A DNA stretch of 64,000 nt from JAJCYX01 sp965243825 (GCA_965243825.1 CBDEVT010000001.1:992001-1056000); one strand, 5' to 3'. Shown: positions 32,004 to 41,830, counted from the first letter of the stretch. Translations and numbers: made by a program. Notes: generated by a model from the letters alone, not told the origin.

Positions 32004-34445
32004 ATGTCAGATGCACCAGACCATAGTCCAATGAACGAACTGGAAATTCCGCCAGAATCGCTAGAGCAATCAGCGTGGCGACTCCTCGAGTTCCCGAACG
32101 TGCGAGATATGCTCGCACGACAGACACGTTTCTTCAGATCGCGTGAACTCGCCGAAGCTGTCGAGCCGCAGATACACCTCGAAGACGTGCTACGCCTCCA
32201 GGAAGAGACGGCCGAAGCGGCGCTCATGCTCTCTACCGTCGGTGACGTTGGTCTGACCGGGCACAACGACCTGCGACCGGTGTTACGCCGCGCCGCCCTT
32301 GGAGGGATGCTGACGGGCCAGGAACTGGTTTCAGTCGTCATCCTTCTTGAGTCGACCTGGCTTGCAAGAAACGTCGTCCTTTCAATGAAAGATCGGGCAC
32401 CGCGCATGGTGGCGATCGCGTCGGACATCCCGGATTTGTCCGATCTGAAGCAAGAGGTCACGGCAGCGATAGCCGATAGTGGCGATGTACGCGATTCAGC
32501 GACTCCGCGCCTTGGCAGGTTGCGCTCCCAGGTTGCCCGTTCATACCAGAAGCTCGTTCGCATACTCGAGCGGGTGGCAGCCTCTCCAGACGTTCGGCAG
32601 GCACTTCAATCACCCAACATCGCAACCCGCGGCGACAGATTGGTTCTGGAGGTGCGCACAGACCGGCGAGAATCGGTACCCGGAATCGTGCATGACGTTT
32701 CGAATACCGGCGTCACCTTCTTTGTAGAGCCATTCAGAGCGGTCGACCCCTGCAACGAATGGCGGGAGGCTGCCGCCGAAGCTCAACGTGAAGAAGAGCG
32801 CGTGTTGAGACGGCTGTCCGGCCTGATCGGAGACCGGGAGCAAGAAGCGACAACGGCCATCGAGGCTGCTGCTGACATAGACCTCATCACAGCCCGAGCT
32901 CGTCTCGCCAGGTCAATGGACGCTATGCGCCCGGACACTCTGCCACCCGGAGACGAGACTGCAGCAAAGCTCTCATATGCCCGCCACCCATTACTCGGCA
33001 AAGAAGCGGTTCCCGTCTCCATGAACATCGGCCCCGGCTTCCGTGGGCTTGTTGTGACGGGTCCAAACACTGGCGGTAAGACCGTCGCTCTCAAAACGCT
33101 TGGTTTGATGGCGCTCATGCACCAGTGCGGAATGCAGCTCCCGGTATCCGATGGCACCGCACTATCGGTTTTCTCATCCGTGTTCGCCGATATCGGTGAT
33201 GCTCAGAGCATCGAACGTTCAGTCTCAACGTTCTCCTCCCACATGGGCAGGGTTATCGACATATTGCAGGAGTCGGACTCGCACTCACTTGTCCTTTTGG
33301 ACGAACTCGGGACGGGAACCGATCCAGAAGAGGGCTCAGCTTTGGCACGCGCGGTGCTGGCCAATCTTGTTGACCGTGACATTCCTGTTGCCGTTACAAC
33401 ACATCACAGGGCGGTTGCCGAGTTCGCCGGAACACATGAGCGGATGGAGAACGCATCGGTCGAACTCGATGCGACCAGTCTCCGACCGACCTATCAGTTC
33501 ATCATGGGCGTGCCTGGACGCAGTTACGCAGTCCACGTCGCCCGCAACCTCGGTCTTGCAGAAGAAGTTCTAGAGCATGCTGAGTCATTCCTTGATCCCG
33601 GCCGGGCTGAAGCGGAAAGTCTGCTCGATCAGATCCAGCGCGAACGAGACGCAGTTGTTGAAGCTCGCGAGAAAGCCCAGGCGGATGCAACTGCGGCAGA
33701 GGCAGCCAGGAAAGACCTGGAAAAGCGCCTGGGGCAGGTCACGAAGCAACAAGAAGACATGGTCTACAAAACTCGCATGGAGTTGCGTAGAGAAGCCGAC
33801 GACATCAGGCGTCAGTTGCGGCGCATCGTTGCGCAAGCTGAATCAGGACGAAGCCTCGCCACCGCTCAGCGTGCAGTGAACAGGCTTCGATCAAGTCTTG
33901 CTGAACCAACGTGGATGCCGATTGCAGGCAGCGAACCTGAGAATGGCGACTCAACTGCAACCGCGGTCGAAGAGCGACTTATAGAAGCAGGCGATGATGT
34001 TGAGATCAAAGGGCTGAACGTGCGAGCAAAGGTCGTTGCAGTAAAGAAAGACGGCATGACCGATCTCCAGATGGGCAATGCTCGCATCCAACTGAACTCC
34101 CGTCAGCTGAGACGCGTCGAGTCCAGCGCTGTTAGAACTGCTCCGGAACCTCGGTCGAACGCGGTGAAGGTAAGCCGCGCCAGACGCCCTGAGTCGGACT
34201 CGCCTGAAGGCGTTCTCGATGTGCGAGGCAAGCGTGTTGCTGGTCTTGACGAGCTTGTCAGCGGATTCGTCGATAGCTGTGCGGCAGACGGCAGAGAGTC
34301 GTGTCGAATAGTTCACGGCTCAGGTACTGGAGCGCTGCGTGAAGCTGTCCGAGACCTGCTTTCGCGCATGCCACAGGTCACATCGTTCGAGCCTGCGTCC
34401 CGCGAACAGGGCGGCAACGGCGTGACCATCGTTAACCTGGCGTAA
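32004..34445 (+). CDS. mutS2: MutS2 endonuclease/ATPase
   Basis: About 813 residues from ATG 32004; a TTG at 31983 is an alternative, neither has a clear ribosome site. Order: MutS core and clamp (about 20-310), ATPase with Walker A GPNTGGKTVALKT and Walker B VLLDELGTGTDPEEG, a coiled coil (about 520-640), a KOW-like strand region, and a C-terminal Smr nuclease domain (LDVRGKRVAGLDELV and IVHGSGTGALREAV). MutS2 suppresses homologous recombination or rescues stalled ribosomes depending on the organism. Full-length and intact. Confidence 0.95.
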   Translation: MSDAPDHSPMNELEIPPESLEQSAWRLLEFPNVRDMLARQTRFFRSRELAEAVEPQIHLEDVLRLQEETAEAALMLSTVGDVGLTGHNDLRPVLRRAALGGMLTGQELVSVVILLESTWLARNVVLSMKDRAPRMVAIASDIPDLSDLKQEVTAAIADSGDVRDSATPRLGRLRSQVARSYQKLVRILERVAASPDVRQALQSPNIATRGDRLVLEVRTDRRESVPGIVHDVSNTGVTFFVEPFRAVDPCNEWREAAAEAQREEERVLRRLSGLIGDREQEATTAIEAAADIDLITARARLARSMDAMRPDTLPPGDETAAKLSYARHPLLGKEAVPVSMNIGPGFRGLVVTGPNTGGKTVALKTLGLMALMHQCGMQLPVSDGTALSVFSSVFADIGDAQSIERSVSTFSSHMGRVIDILQESDSHSLVLLDELGTGTDPEEGSALARAVLANLVDRDIPVAVTTHHRAVAEFAGTHERMENASVELDATSLRPTYQFIMGVPGRSYAVHVARNLGLAEEVLEHAESFLDPGRAEAESLLDQIQRERDAVVEAREKAQADATAAEAARKDLEKRLGQVTKQQEDMVYKTRMELRREADDIRRQLRRIVAQAESGRSLATAQRAVNRLRSSLAEPTWMPIAGSEPENGDSTATAVEERLIEAGDDVEIKGLNVRAKVVAVKKDGMTDLQMGNARIQLNSRQLRRVESSAVRTAPEPRSNAVKVSRARRPESDSPEGVLDVRGKRVAGLDELVSGFVDSCAADGRESCRIVHGSGTGALREAVRDLLSRMPQVTSFEPASREQGGNGVTIVNLA

Positions 34446-34477
34446 AGCTGGGCCGACAGGCACTATCGCTAGTGGCC

Positions 34478-35758
34478 TCATGCCCGCAATGCATCCCTCG
34501 CTGCGACCAGAGTCGCTTCAACATCCTGATCGGAATGCGCGGCCGAGACGAACCATGCCTCGAACTGCGAAGGTGGCGGGTAAACACCCCGGTCTGTCAT
34601 GGCGTGGAAGAACTTCGCGAACTCCTTGCCATCGCTGGCCGAAGCGGTCTTCATGTCCGTGACCGGCTCAGGATTGAAGAATATCGTGAAGGCACCACAC
34701 ACCGAATTGACCTGTGCCGGAACCTCGGCCTCTGCGAAAACCTGGCGCAGTCCGTCAGCCAGCTTCTCCGTGGTCGCTGCTATGCGATCGTAGATGCCCG
34801 GTTCCTGCAGCAGTTCAAGCGTTTTGATGCCGGCAGCCATTGCAACCGGATTACCAGAAAGCGTACCGGCCTGGTACATCGGTCCAAGCGGTGCAACCGT
34901 CTGCATGATCTCCCTGCTGGATCCGTAGGCACCAACCGGGAAGCCACCGCCGACGATCTTTCCGAGACAGGTGATATCAGGAGTAACGCCATATACGGAT
35001 TGTGCACCGCCGTACGCTGCACGGAATCCGGAAATCACTTCGTCAAAAATCAGCAAGGTGCCGTGTGCTGTCGCCAGTTCTCTCAGGCTTTCCAGGAAAC
35101 CCGGTTGCGGCGGTACAACGCCCATATTCCCGGCGATGGGCTCAACGATGATGGCCGCAACCTCGCCTTTGTGGGCATCAAGCAGTCTTTCGACCGAGTT
35201 CGCGTCGTTGAAGTCAGCCACCATCGTCGCAGCCGCATAATCGGGGTGAACGCCTGCTGAGTTCGCGACGCCCTGCGTAGCGAGCCCGGAACCTGCCTCA
35301 ACCAGCAGAGCATCGTCATGGCCGTGATAGCCGCCGTCGAACTTAATGATCCTGTTCCGACCTGTGTACGCACGTGCCAGTCTGAGAGCTGACATCGTCG
35401 CTTCAGTTCCCGAGTTAACGAACCGTACAAGCTCTATCGACGGAATCGCTTCAGTAACCAGTTCAGCCATCCGCACCTCAAGCTCAGTCGGAGCGCCAAA
35501 GCTCGTGCCGGAAGCAGCGGCATCGTGTGCAGCCTTGATGATGTCGGGCTGGGCGTGACCGTGGATCAGCGGCCCCCAGGAACAGACATAGTCGATATAG
35601 GAGTTACCATCGGCATCGGTGGCACGTGAACCTTTTCCTCGTTCGAAGAATATGGGCGTACCACCGACAGAGTTCCACGCACGAGCGGGACTGTTTACTC
35701 CGCCAGGTATGAGGTTCTTTGCCTGATCGAACAGTGCTGCTGATCGTTTGCGATCCAA
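34478..35758 (-). CDS. hemL: Glutamate-1-semialdehyde 2,1-aminomutase
   Basis: A 426-residue PLP enzyme from TTG with GGGGAG upstream. Family marks: IPGGVNSPARAW at the start, NSGTEATMSALRLAR, the PLP Asp in LIFDEVISGFR, and the Schiff-base Lys in LGKIVGGGFPVGAYG. It converts glutamate-1-semialdehyde to 5-aminolevulinate, the second step of the C5 tetrapyrrole route. The glutamyl-tRNA reductase gene lies upstream on the same strand, so the two form a hem operon. Confidence 0.96.
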   Translation of the reverse strand: MDRKRSAALFDQAKNLIPGGVNSPARAWNSVGGTPIFFERGKGSRATDADGNSYIDYVCSWGPLIHGHAQPDIIKAAHDAAASGTSFGAPTELEVRMAELVTEAIPSIELVRFVNSGTEATMSALRLARAYTGRNRIIKFDGGYHGHDDALLVEAGSGLATQGVANSAGVHPDYAAATMVADFNDANSVERLLDAHKGEVAAIIVEPIAGNMGVVPPQPGFLESLRELATAHGTLLIFDEVISGFRAAYGGAQSVYGVTPDITCLGKIVGGGFPVGAYGSSREIMQTVAPLGPMYQAGTLSGNPVAMAAGIKTLELLQEPGIYDRIAATTEKLADGLRQVFAEAEVPAQVNSVCGAFTIFFNPEPVTDMKTASASDGKEFAKFFHAMTDRGVYPPPSQFEAWFVSAAHSDQDVEATLVAARDALRA

Positions 35759-35875
35759 GTGTTTCTGCTCCCCGTAAAGGACGCGCCCCTAACAACCGCA
35801 TGATTGACGGCAGAGGGCACAGACTGGTTTGCTGCTTACCGACGAAATTCAGACCGGTCGCACAGGCCAGCTAGT

Positions 35876-37144
35876 CTAGTCGGTCTCTTCGAACTCCAGG
35901 TCAAACACCTGTGCGACATCTTTGACAGCCGATTTGCTGGCGCCCGACCGAAGATACGTTATCGGGTCGGCAAGCATACGCTTGATCAGCGCTCTAGACA
36001 TGGCATCCACGACGTCAGCATATTCATCTGGCAAATCTGGCATCTTTGCCAGAGCGCGAACAAATTCTGCCTCTCGCATAGCATCAGCGCGGGAACCGAG
36101 AGTGCGAATGACAGGTTCTGCGCTGAATCCAATCATCTGTTCTTTAAACCGCTCCACAGAACGTTCAACTAGATGATCTGCTTCCTCAGCAGCATCTACC
36201 CTGCTGTTCCTGTGCTCCTCAGAAATCGATTGCAGTTGTTCGAGCGAGTAGAGCTCAACGTTCGAAAGGTCTGCAGCCGCTGGTTCGACATCCCTGGGCA
36301 TGCCAACGTCGAGAACCGTCAGTGACCGATCTGGCCGTTGACTCATCGCAGATTGAATGTGTTCGGCAGTAACAACTGGTTCCATAGCCGCAGTGCAGGC
36401 TACGACCACGTCTGCACGGGTGATAGCGGACGAGAGTTCGTTAAATGGGAATGCAACTCCGTCAAGCTCATCTGAAACCAGCTTCGCCCTGTCGGTGCTT
36501 CGGCTCGTCACAAGTATCTGCTCAACACCGACGTATTTCAGGGTCCTGGCGGTCAAACGGCCAGTCTCACCTGCACCGACCACAAGCACGGTCTTGTCTG
36601 AAAGTTGGCCCGTGTGGCGCTGTACCAGTTGGAGGCCAATCGAAGAGATAGACAGGCTATCTCGCCCTAACCCGGTCTCTTTACGAATCATTCTGCTGTT
36701 CCGCAGTGCCGCATGGAACATCCTGGAGACGACAGGCTCAATAGAACCGCTTTCACCAGCTGCCTGCAGCGCCCTCGAAACCTGTCCGGCAATCTGCGCT
36801 TCGCCAATCGCCAGTGAGTCGAGCCCGGCCGTGACTCTGAACAGGTGCCGGATGACATCGTCGCCGGTCACAAAGTAAAGATATTTGCCGAGGTCACCGG
36901 CACTGTGGCCCCCGCGTTCGGCGAGAATCTCAAGGAATTCTGCAAGTCGGCCCAGACCAGTTTCAGGGTCTTCAGAAGCACCAACGATCTCGGTTCGATT
37001 GCAAGTAGAGAGGATGACGCCGCCACCGGAATGACGAGCTAGCTCTTCCAGCCGCAGCCGGAGTTCATGAGGCTGAACCGAGACTTTTTCCAGCAGATCG
37101 ACAGGAGCCTGGTCGATGCTGATGCCTGCGAGGATGTATTCCAA
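35876..37144 (-). CDS. hemA: Glutamyl-tRNA reductase
   Basis: A 422-residue enzyme from TTG. The nucleophile Cys is in ILSTCNRTEIVG, the tRNA/substrate segment is TAGLDSLAIGEAQIAGQV, and the NADPH-binding part is VLVVGAGETGRLTART. C-terminal dimerisation helices run from about 310. It reduces Glu-tRNA to glutamate-1-semialdehyde, the first committed step of the C5 pathway. It is 117 bp upstream of hemL in the same direction. A CRP/FNR-like palindrome sits 78-91 bp upstream of its start. Confidence 0.96.
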   Translation of the reverse strand: MEYILAGISIDQAPVDLLEKVSVQPHELRLRLEELARHSGGGVILSTCNRTEIVGASEDPETGLGRLAEFLEILAERGGHSAGDLGKYLYFVTGDDVIRHLFRVTAGLDSLAIGEAQIAGQVSRALQAAGESGSIEPVVSRMFHAALRNSRMIRKETGLGRDSLSISSIGLQLVQRHTGQLSDKTVLVVGAGETGRLTARTLKYVGVEQILVTSRSTDRAKLVSDELDGVAFPFNELSSAITRADVVVACTAAMEPVVTAEHIQSAMSQRPDRSLTVLDVGMPRDVEPAAADLSNVELYSLEQLQSISEEHRNSRVDAAEEADHLVERSVERFKEQMIGFSAEPVIRTLGSRADAMREAEFVRALAKMPDLPDEYADVVDAMSRALIKRMLADPITYLRSGASKSAVKDVAQVFDLEFEETD

Positions 37145-37221
37145 CTGTTTCGACGCCGTACGGGTTACTTAATTCTAAGTTTGAGCTCTTACTGCAAAAC
37201 GCGCCCATAAGTTAACACACC

Positions 37222-37235
37222 GTGAACAATTTCAC
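37222..37235. promoter_or_regulatory. CRP/FNR-like palindrome between hemA and the rhodanese gene
   Basis: GTGA (37222-37225), six bases ACAATT, TCAC (37232-37235) is the half-site pattern GTGA-N6-TCAC of CRP-family regulators. It lies between divergent genes, 78 bp from hemA and 93 bp from the rhodanese start. No CRP-family gene is in this window. Confidence 0.45.
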
Positions 37236-37327
37236 ACAACCTGATGTGAACCTCTTATGATCATCCGGACTGCTAACATCTCGGCATCCGCACATTCCTA
37301 TGTCAGTTAGATGAGGGACAGGTTCAG

Positions 37328-38191
37328 ATGACCAGCCATCAGGTACTCCCACCAGATAAGCGAGGCTATGCAGATTCGTCAATCTTCGTGACGACCGAGT
37401 GGTTGGCCGAGCACATCGACGACGATAACGTGCGCGTAGTTGATACCAACTACCCAGAAGAGTACGAAAAAGCCCACATACCCGGGGCTGTCGGGGTAGT
37501 CGACAACTACTACAAGACTTCTCTGGATGACCGCACACATATCCAGGATCCAGATCAGTTTGCCGAAACTATGGCGTCACTGGGGATCAGCGACGACACT
37601 ATCGTCGTTGCTACTGACTCACACGGCGGTCTGTACTCGCTCAGACTCGTCTGGTCTCTTCGTTACTACGGTCACACTAACGGGAAGATTCTCGATGGCG
37701 GGCTGCCCAAGTGGCATTCAGAAAGCCGGCCTGTCACAGACGCGGTCCCGGCCGTGTTGCCCGGATCATTCACACCGAGAGCTGATACAACCGCAATCGC
37801 TCTGAAAGAGGATGTGATCCAGGCGATAGATGACCCGAACACGGTCATCCTGGATGTTCGTTCCGACGGTGAGCGCGACGGATCAAACAAGCGCGGTGGG
37901 AAGCGTGGAGGTTACATCCCCAACTCGGTTCACCTCGAATGGGTCAACTTTCACACGGGCGGAGATATACCTGTAATCAAGACAGCAGAAGAGCTGCGCC
38001 AGATGCTGTCCGAGGTTGGCGTGACACCGGATAAGAACGTCATCACCTATTGACAGGGTGGTATCCGTGCGGCGCACGGATACTGGGTGTTGAAGCTGCT
38101 GGGCTTCGACTCTGTCCGCAATTTCGATGCCTCCTGGCGTCTCTGGGGCAACGATGAAAGCTGTCCCATCACAGTCGGTGAGAACGCCTGA
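37328..38191 (+). CDS. Two-domain rhodanese with in-frame TGA at the catalytic position (putative selenoprotein)
   Basis: The frame from ATG 37328 meets TGA at 38051-38053 and stays open to a second TGA at 38189-38191. The product is 287 residues, the normal length of SseA-type thiosulfate sulfurtransferases. The N-terminal rhodanese domain (about 10-135) has Asp-Ser-His in the Cys position and is inactive, as usual. In the second domain the active-site loop reads VITY-U-QGGIRAAHGYW, with the TGA exactly where the sulfur-accepting cysteine of YCQGGxRAAH lies. Family sequence continues after it (LKLLGFDSVRNFDASW, then WGND). A hairpin begins seven bases after the TGA. Standard gene callers would stop at 38053 and give a domain without its catalytic residue. 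A nonsense mutation or base error is the alternative. Confidence 0.85.
38061..38083 (+). promoter_or_regulatory. Putative bacterial SECIS hairpin
   Basis: GTATCCGTGC (38061-38070) and GCACGGATAC (38074-38083) are perfect reverse complements with the loop GGC. The loop starts 17 bases after the TGA and opens with G, matching the described bacterial SECIS layout (loop 16-37 bases from UGA, G in the first two loop bases). It lies inside the coding frame. Confidence 0.8.
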
Positions 38192-38403
38192 ACACACCGA
38201 GAGGTGGTAACAGCAATTCTGTAAGCCAGAGTTCACAGATTCTCCACGTTTCTTGAACACTGGCAGGTTAGCTTTGACGTAGATCACTACTGAAGAACTG
38301 CAATTGAGGCAGCCTGTTGTACGAGGTTGTGCCGGTTACATGGCGAAACCCGTACGGCGCCGACAACGCCTAGACCCCGTAGACCATCTAACCTGAGCGG
38401 ACC

Positions 38404-39612
38404 TTGCCCACCAAACGACTAAACATTCTCCAAATGGCGCTACTCCAGACAGCCACACGACGAAGAATAACTGCAAGCGCCACGTCGTTCGCAATCCTCG
38501 TAGCGCTTGCCTGCGGTAGCGCCGACGCGATCGCTGCCACCCCAACCGCTTCAAGCGGAGCGCAGGCAACAAATGCTGTTGGCTTCTCACCTAATCGCCC
38601 TGGACCGGCCCTCGACGTCGTTGGGATCGCAGACTGGATCAACTCCGAACCGATCTCGATCCAGCAGACGTTGGATGAAAACAAGGTGGTTCTGGTCGAC
38701 TTCTGGACCTACACATGTGTCAACTGCATACGCACATTGCCATTCCTGCAAGAGTGGCACGAGAAGTATTCGGACCGTGGCCTTGTGATACTTGGCGTCC
38801 ATTCCCCCGAATTCGAGTTCGAGAAGGACCTCGAAAACGTTGAAGGTGCCGTAGAGCAGGAAGGTGTCGTCTGGCCTGTCGCACTTGATAGCGACATGCA
38901 AACGTGGCGTGCATTCGGGAACCGGTTCTGGCCTGCAAAGTACCTGCTCACCCCTACCAAGGGCCTTGAATACACACATTTCGGCGAAGGCGCATATGTT
39001 GAGACCGAGGAGGAGATTCGGTCCGCACTGGAACTGGCCGGGTGGGATGTTTCAGACATTCCGGTAGGAACTGTTGACAACACACCCAGGGATCAGACGG
39101 CGACTCGGATCACCCGGGAGATCTACGGCGGCTATGAGCGCAGTTATCACCCGCAGGGACTCTATGCAGGTGATGACGAGTACTACATACAGCCTGACTC
39201 GACTCGCCTGTATGTAGACGATGGGGAATACCTGCCACAGCAATACTTTCTGCACGGTGAATGGACCAACGGTGCCGAAGCGATCATTCATGCCAGGGAG
39301 ACTGAGGAACCGACTGACTACATAGCGCTCCTAATGGAGGCCCGCAGTGCCAACGTGGTGGTCCAGCCGCAGGGCTCTGAAGAGTTCAAAGTCTACGCAA
39401 CACTCGACGACAGGCCGCTAACCCAGGAGCAGGCCGGAGACGATATTGAGTTCGACGATGAAGGCAATTCGTACTTTCTGGTCGACGAAGCTCGAATGTA
39501 CAGGGTTGTCGAACTGCCTGAGTTCGGATCGAAAGTTCTTAAGCTCAGTTCAACGTCGGATGCGTTTGCCGTGTTTGCCTACACGTTCGGTATATACGAC
39601 GGCGGATTCTAA
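38404..39612 (+). CDS. Lipid-anchored thioredoxin-family protein with DipZ-like C-terminus
   Basis: A 402-residue protein from TTG. A signal with lipobox-like LVALAC (Cys37) precedes a TlpA-type redoxin domain (about 80-215) whose active site is TYTCVNCIRTLPFL (Cys105, Cys108). The C-terminal part (about 220-395, beta-rich, YLPQQYFLHGEWTNGAEAI) resembles the carbohydrate-binding-like end of DipZ proteins. It would reduce or oxidise thiols outside the membrane. It lies 212 bp after the selenoprotein gene and the next gene follows without a gap. Confidence 0.85.
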   Translation: MPTKRLNILQMALLQTATRRRITASATSFAILVALACGSADAIAATPTASSGAQATNAVGFSPNRPGPALDVVGIADWINSEPISIQQTLDENKVVLVDFWTYTCVNCIRTLPFLQEWHEKYSDRGLVILGVHSPEFEFEKDLENVEGAVEQEGVVWPVALDSDMQTWRAFGNRFWPAKYLLTPTKGLEYTHFGEGAYVETEEEIRSALELAGWDVSDIPVGTVDNTPRDQTATRITREIYGGYERSYHPQGLYAGDDEYYIQPDSTRLYVDDGEYLPQQYFLHGEWTNGAEAIIHARETEEPTDYIALLMEARSANVVVQPQGSEEFKVYATLDDRPLTQEQAGDDIEFDDEGNSYFLVDEARMYRVVELPEFGSKVLKLSSTSDAFAVFAYTFGIYDGGF

Positions 39613-40632
39613 GTGTTGGGGTTGCTAATCAGGGTCGGTCCTTGGCGCAGATTTCTCCTTGGAAGTGCGTTCGGGCTCATCTTTGCAACGGCGCTGGCCT
39701 GTGGCACGGATACCACAGTGGTGAACACTCCAACTGAACTGGCACCCACGACAACAGTTACGTCTCAAGTTGAAGATCCACTGGCCCGGTTTGAGGAGAA
39801 TAAGCACGGCTGGTCCGTTGTCAGTGATGGGATCGACATAGTCCTGGCAACCCCGGACCTGGGTGTTGGTCCTCAACGCTTCGCGCTCGTTCTCAGTGAC
39901 GACGAGGGCATAATCAAGTTTCCAGTGGTCGAGTTCACCAGTTACCAGTACATGGACGGCTACGAGAGTGAACCGGGCGAAGCGAAGCAAACCGTTTTTG
40001 CTCGTTTTGCTGAATTTCCATTCGGCACCCGAGGTATTCACGTAACAGAGTTGGACTTCAATGCTGCAGGTGCCTGGTCCGTCGAAGCCAATGTGCCACG
40101 CTCAGACGGCACATCAGTGATTGCTGAAGTTCGCTTCGAAGTCGCCGAAAACCCTCAGTCCATCGCTGTTGGTGAGCAGGTCCCGCCCAGCCACAACCGG
40201 ACTCTGGACGATGTTTCAAACGTTTCGGAACTGACAACCGGCTCGTTTTACGATGAGGAGTTGTACCGCTACACGGTAGCGGATGCTTTAGAGCGAGACC
40301 GCCCGTTCGTAGTCGTCTTCGCAAGCCCGGCCTTCTGCACCAACGCAGTTTGCGGTCCGCAAGTGGAAGTGGTGAGTGAACTGCGGGAAACGTACGCTGA
40401 ACACGCCGACTTTATCCATGTCGATCTGTTCACAAACCCACAGGAGATTCAGGGTGATCTCACCCAGGCTATTGAGACCGAACTACTTGACGAATGGGGT
40501 CTAGTGTCGCAAGAGTGGACGTACGTGGTGGGCTCAGATGGCCGGGTAGCCGCTCGATTCGAGAATTTTGCTGGCGCTGCAGAACTGTCAGAAGCAATTG
40601 AGATGGCGATCGATTCTGCTGCTAACGCCTGA
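39613..40632 (+). CDS. Lipoprotein with thioredoxin-like domain and CX4C motif
   Basis: A 339-residue protein from a GTG directly after the upstream stop. A basic start and hydrophobic GLIFATALAC (Cys30) mark a lipoprotein. Residues 60-190 form a beta-rich domain. The C-terminal thioredoxin-like domain (about 215-335) has VVVFASPAFCTNAVCGPQ, a CX4C in place of CXXC, and ends EWTYVVGSDGRVAARFE. Immediate adjacency to the DipZ-like gene suggests the two act on the same extracytoplasmic thiol. Confidence 0.8.
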   Translation: MLGLLIRVGPWRRFLLGSAFGLIFATALACGTDTTVVNTPTELAPTTTVTSQVEDPLARFEENKHGWSVVSDGIDIVLATPDLGVGPQRFALVLSDDEGIIKFPVVEFTSYQYMDGYESEPGEAKQTVFARFAEFPFGTRGIHVTELDFNAAGAWSVEANVPRSDGTSVIAEVRFEVAENPQSIAVGEQVPPSHNRTLDDVSNVSELTTGSFYDEELYRYTVADALERDRPFVVVFASPAFCTNAVCGPQVEVVSELRETYAEHADFIHVDLFTNPQEIQGDLTQAIETELLDEWGLVSQEWTYVVGSDGRVAARFENFAGAAELSEAIEMAIDSAANA

Positions 40633-40792
40633 ACCAAACGGACGCAAAACTGAGTTCGTACCAGTTGAGAAGGCTGGACCACTAATATTTGACATACAGG
40701 CCCTGTGCCGTTGAAATACGCAGTCAGGGCCGCAGTTTCATCCCGATGGGATCCACTGTTCGAACACTGCACCACAGACTGAACATAGTCAG

Positions 40793-41830
40793 TTGACTGT
40801 TCCAGACATACTGGTGCCTGCACGGACGAGCAGCAATGTGCCGTCCGTTGAGGTAATAAGTCGAGCGCGCGAACTGCGGCTCGACAGACTCCTTTTGCCT
40901 CTCGATGGTACCAACGAAGCTGAACAGACCATCTCGTACGCAGCGTTGATCTCACGAAGGCTCGGCGGTGAAATCAACCTGTTTCACTGTTTGCAGCCAA
41001 TGCATCCCGTTCGGGTTGGGAGAGCCGGACATACTCCATATCCGGACGCACAACACGACCGTGGTTCTCACCTGGCTACGGCCTACCTCCAAGAGGTCAA
41101 ATCTCGACTCAAGCCACACGGCCTAAACGCTCGTTGGAACGTTGCAACCGGCAGCGCCCCTCATCTGATCGCGTATCGAGCTGCAACGGGCAACTTCGGT
41201 CTCACTATGCTGGCGGCACATACTAAATCTCGAGTTGTGAGTGGAATCCAGACCAATGTCACCGGCAACCTCTGGAAACTGACAGCAGGTCCCCTGTTTC
41301 TCATCAACCAGGCCCATGTACGCCTGAACGGACAGAGCCCACCGGCCCCTGAAACCATTTTCTTGCCAATCAATGAGGTCGAAACCTTCGAAGCGGCTCT
41401 ACCGATAGCTACCACGCTTTCACAGGTGTTCTGTTCCAGGCTCGTGTTGCTGCTGGACACACCGGAGTCCAAGTCTTCAGAAGAGGACGTTACGAGTAAG
41501 CGGCCGGTATCCACTCCAGAATTGGTTGCAGCCCAGGAAATTGCAGAAGAGCTTCGAGGTGAGAGCTGCGACGCTGAAGTTGAGAACATTGCGGGCGGAG
41601 TGATTGGCGTGGCCCGCAGGCAATTGCAGGAAAAGGGCTCCTGGGTCGTCGCAGGATCTCACATGCGCTCCGGACTTCGAAGAATGCTCAAGGGCAGCAA
41701 AGGCGACAACTTCATGCGCCAGTGCCGTGGTCCATTGATCGTAGTGCCTAACGAATCAGTGGCGAGATCACGTGCGAAGCACATCCGCAAGAAGGTCGCC
41801 TCTGCGGACAGCGCTGTATCAGTCGTCTGA
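40793..41830 (+). CDS. Tandem universal stress protein
   Basis: A 345-residue protein from TTG. The first UspA domain (about 28-160) begins LDRLLLPLDGTNEAEQTI; the second (about 190-325) begins ETIFLPINEVETFEAAL and has the nucleotide-binding tail WVVAGSHMRSGLRRMLKG then CRGPLIVVPN. The first-domain ATP motif is degenerate. Likely a cytoplasmic stress or nucleotide sensor. The last 12 bases overlap the convergent membrane-protein gene. Confidence 0.82.
   Translation: MTVPDILVPARTSSNVPSVEVISRARELRLDRLLLPLDGTNEAEQTISYAALISRRLGGEINLFHCLQPMHPVRVGRAGHTPYPDAQHDRGSHLATAYLQEVKSRLKPHGLNARWNVATGSAPHLIAYRAATGNFGLTMLAAHTKSRVVSGIQTNVTGNLWKLTAGPLFLINQAHVRLNGQSPPAPETIFLPINEVETFEAALPIATTLSQVFCSRLVLLLDTPESKSSEEDVTSKRPVSTPELVAAQEIAEELRGESCDAEVENIAGGVIGVARRQLQEKGSWVVAGSHMRSGLRRMLKGSKGDNFMRQCRGPLIVVPNESVARSRAKHIRKKVASADSAVSVV

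Noticed and set aside
38051..38053. Reassigned TGA codon (for example Trp or Gly code) as an explanation of the rhodanese
   Set aside because: TGA ends many intact genes in this window, and Trp or Gly at a catalytic Cys site makes no sense.
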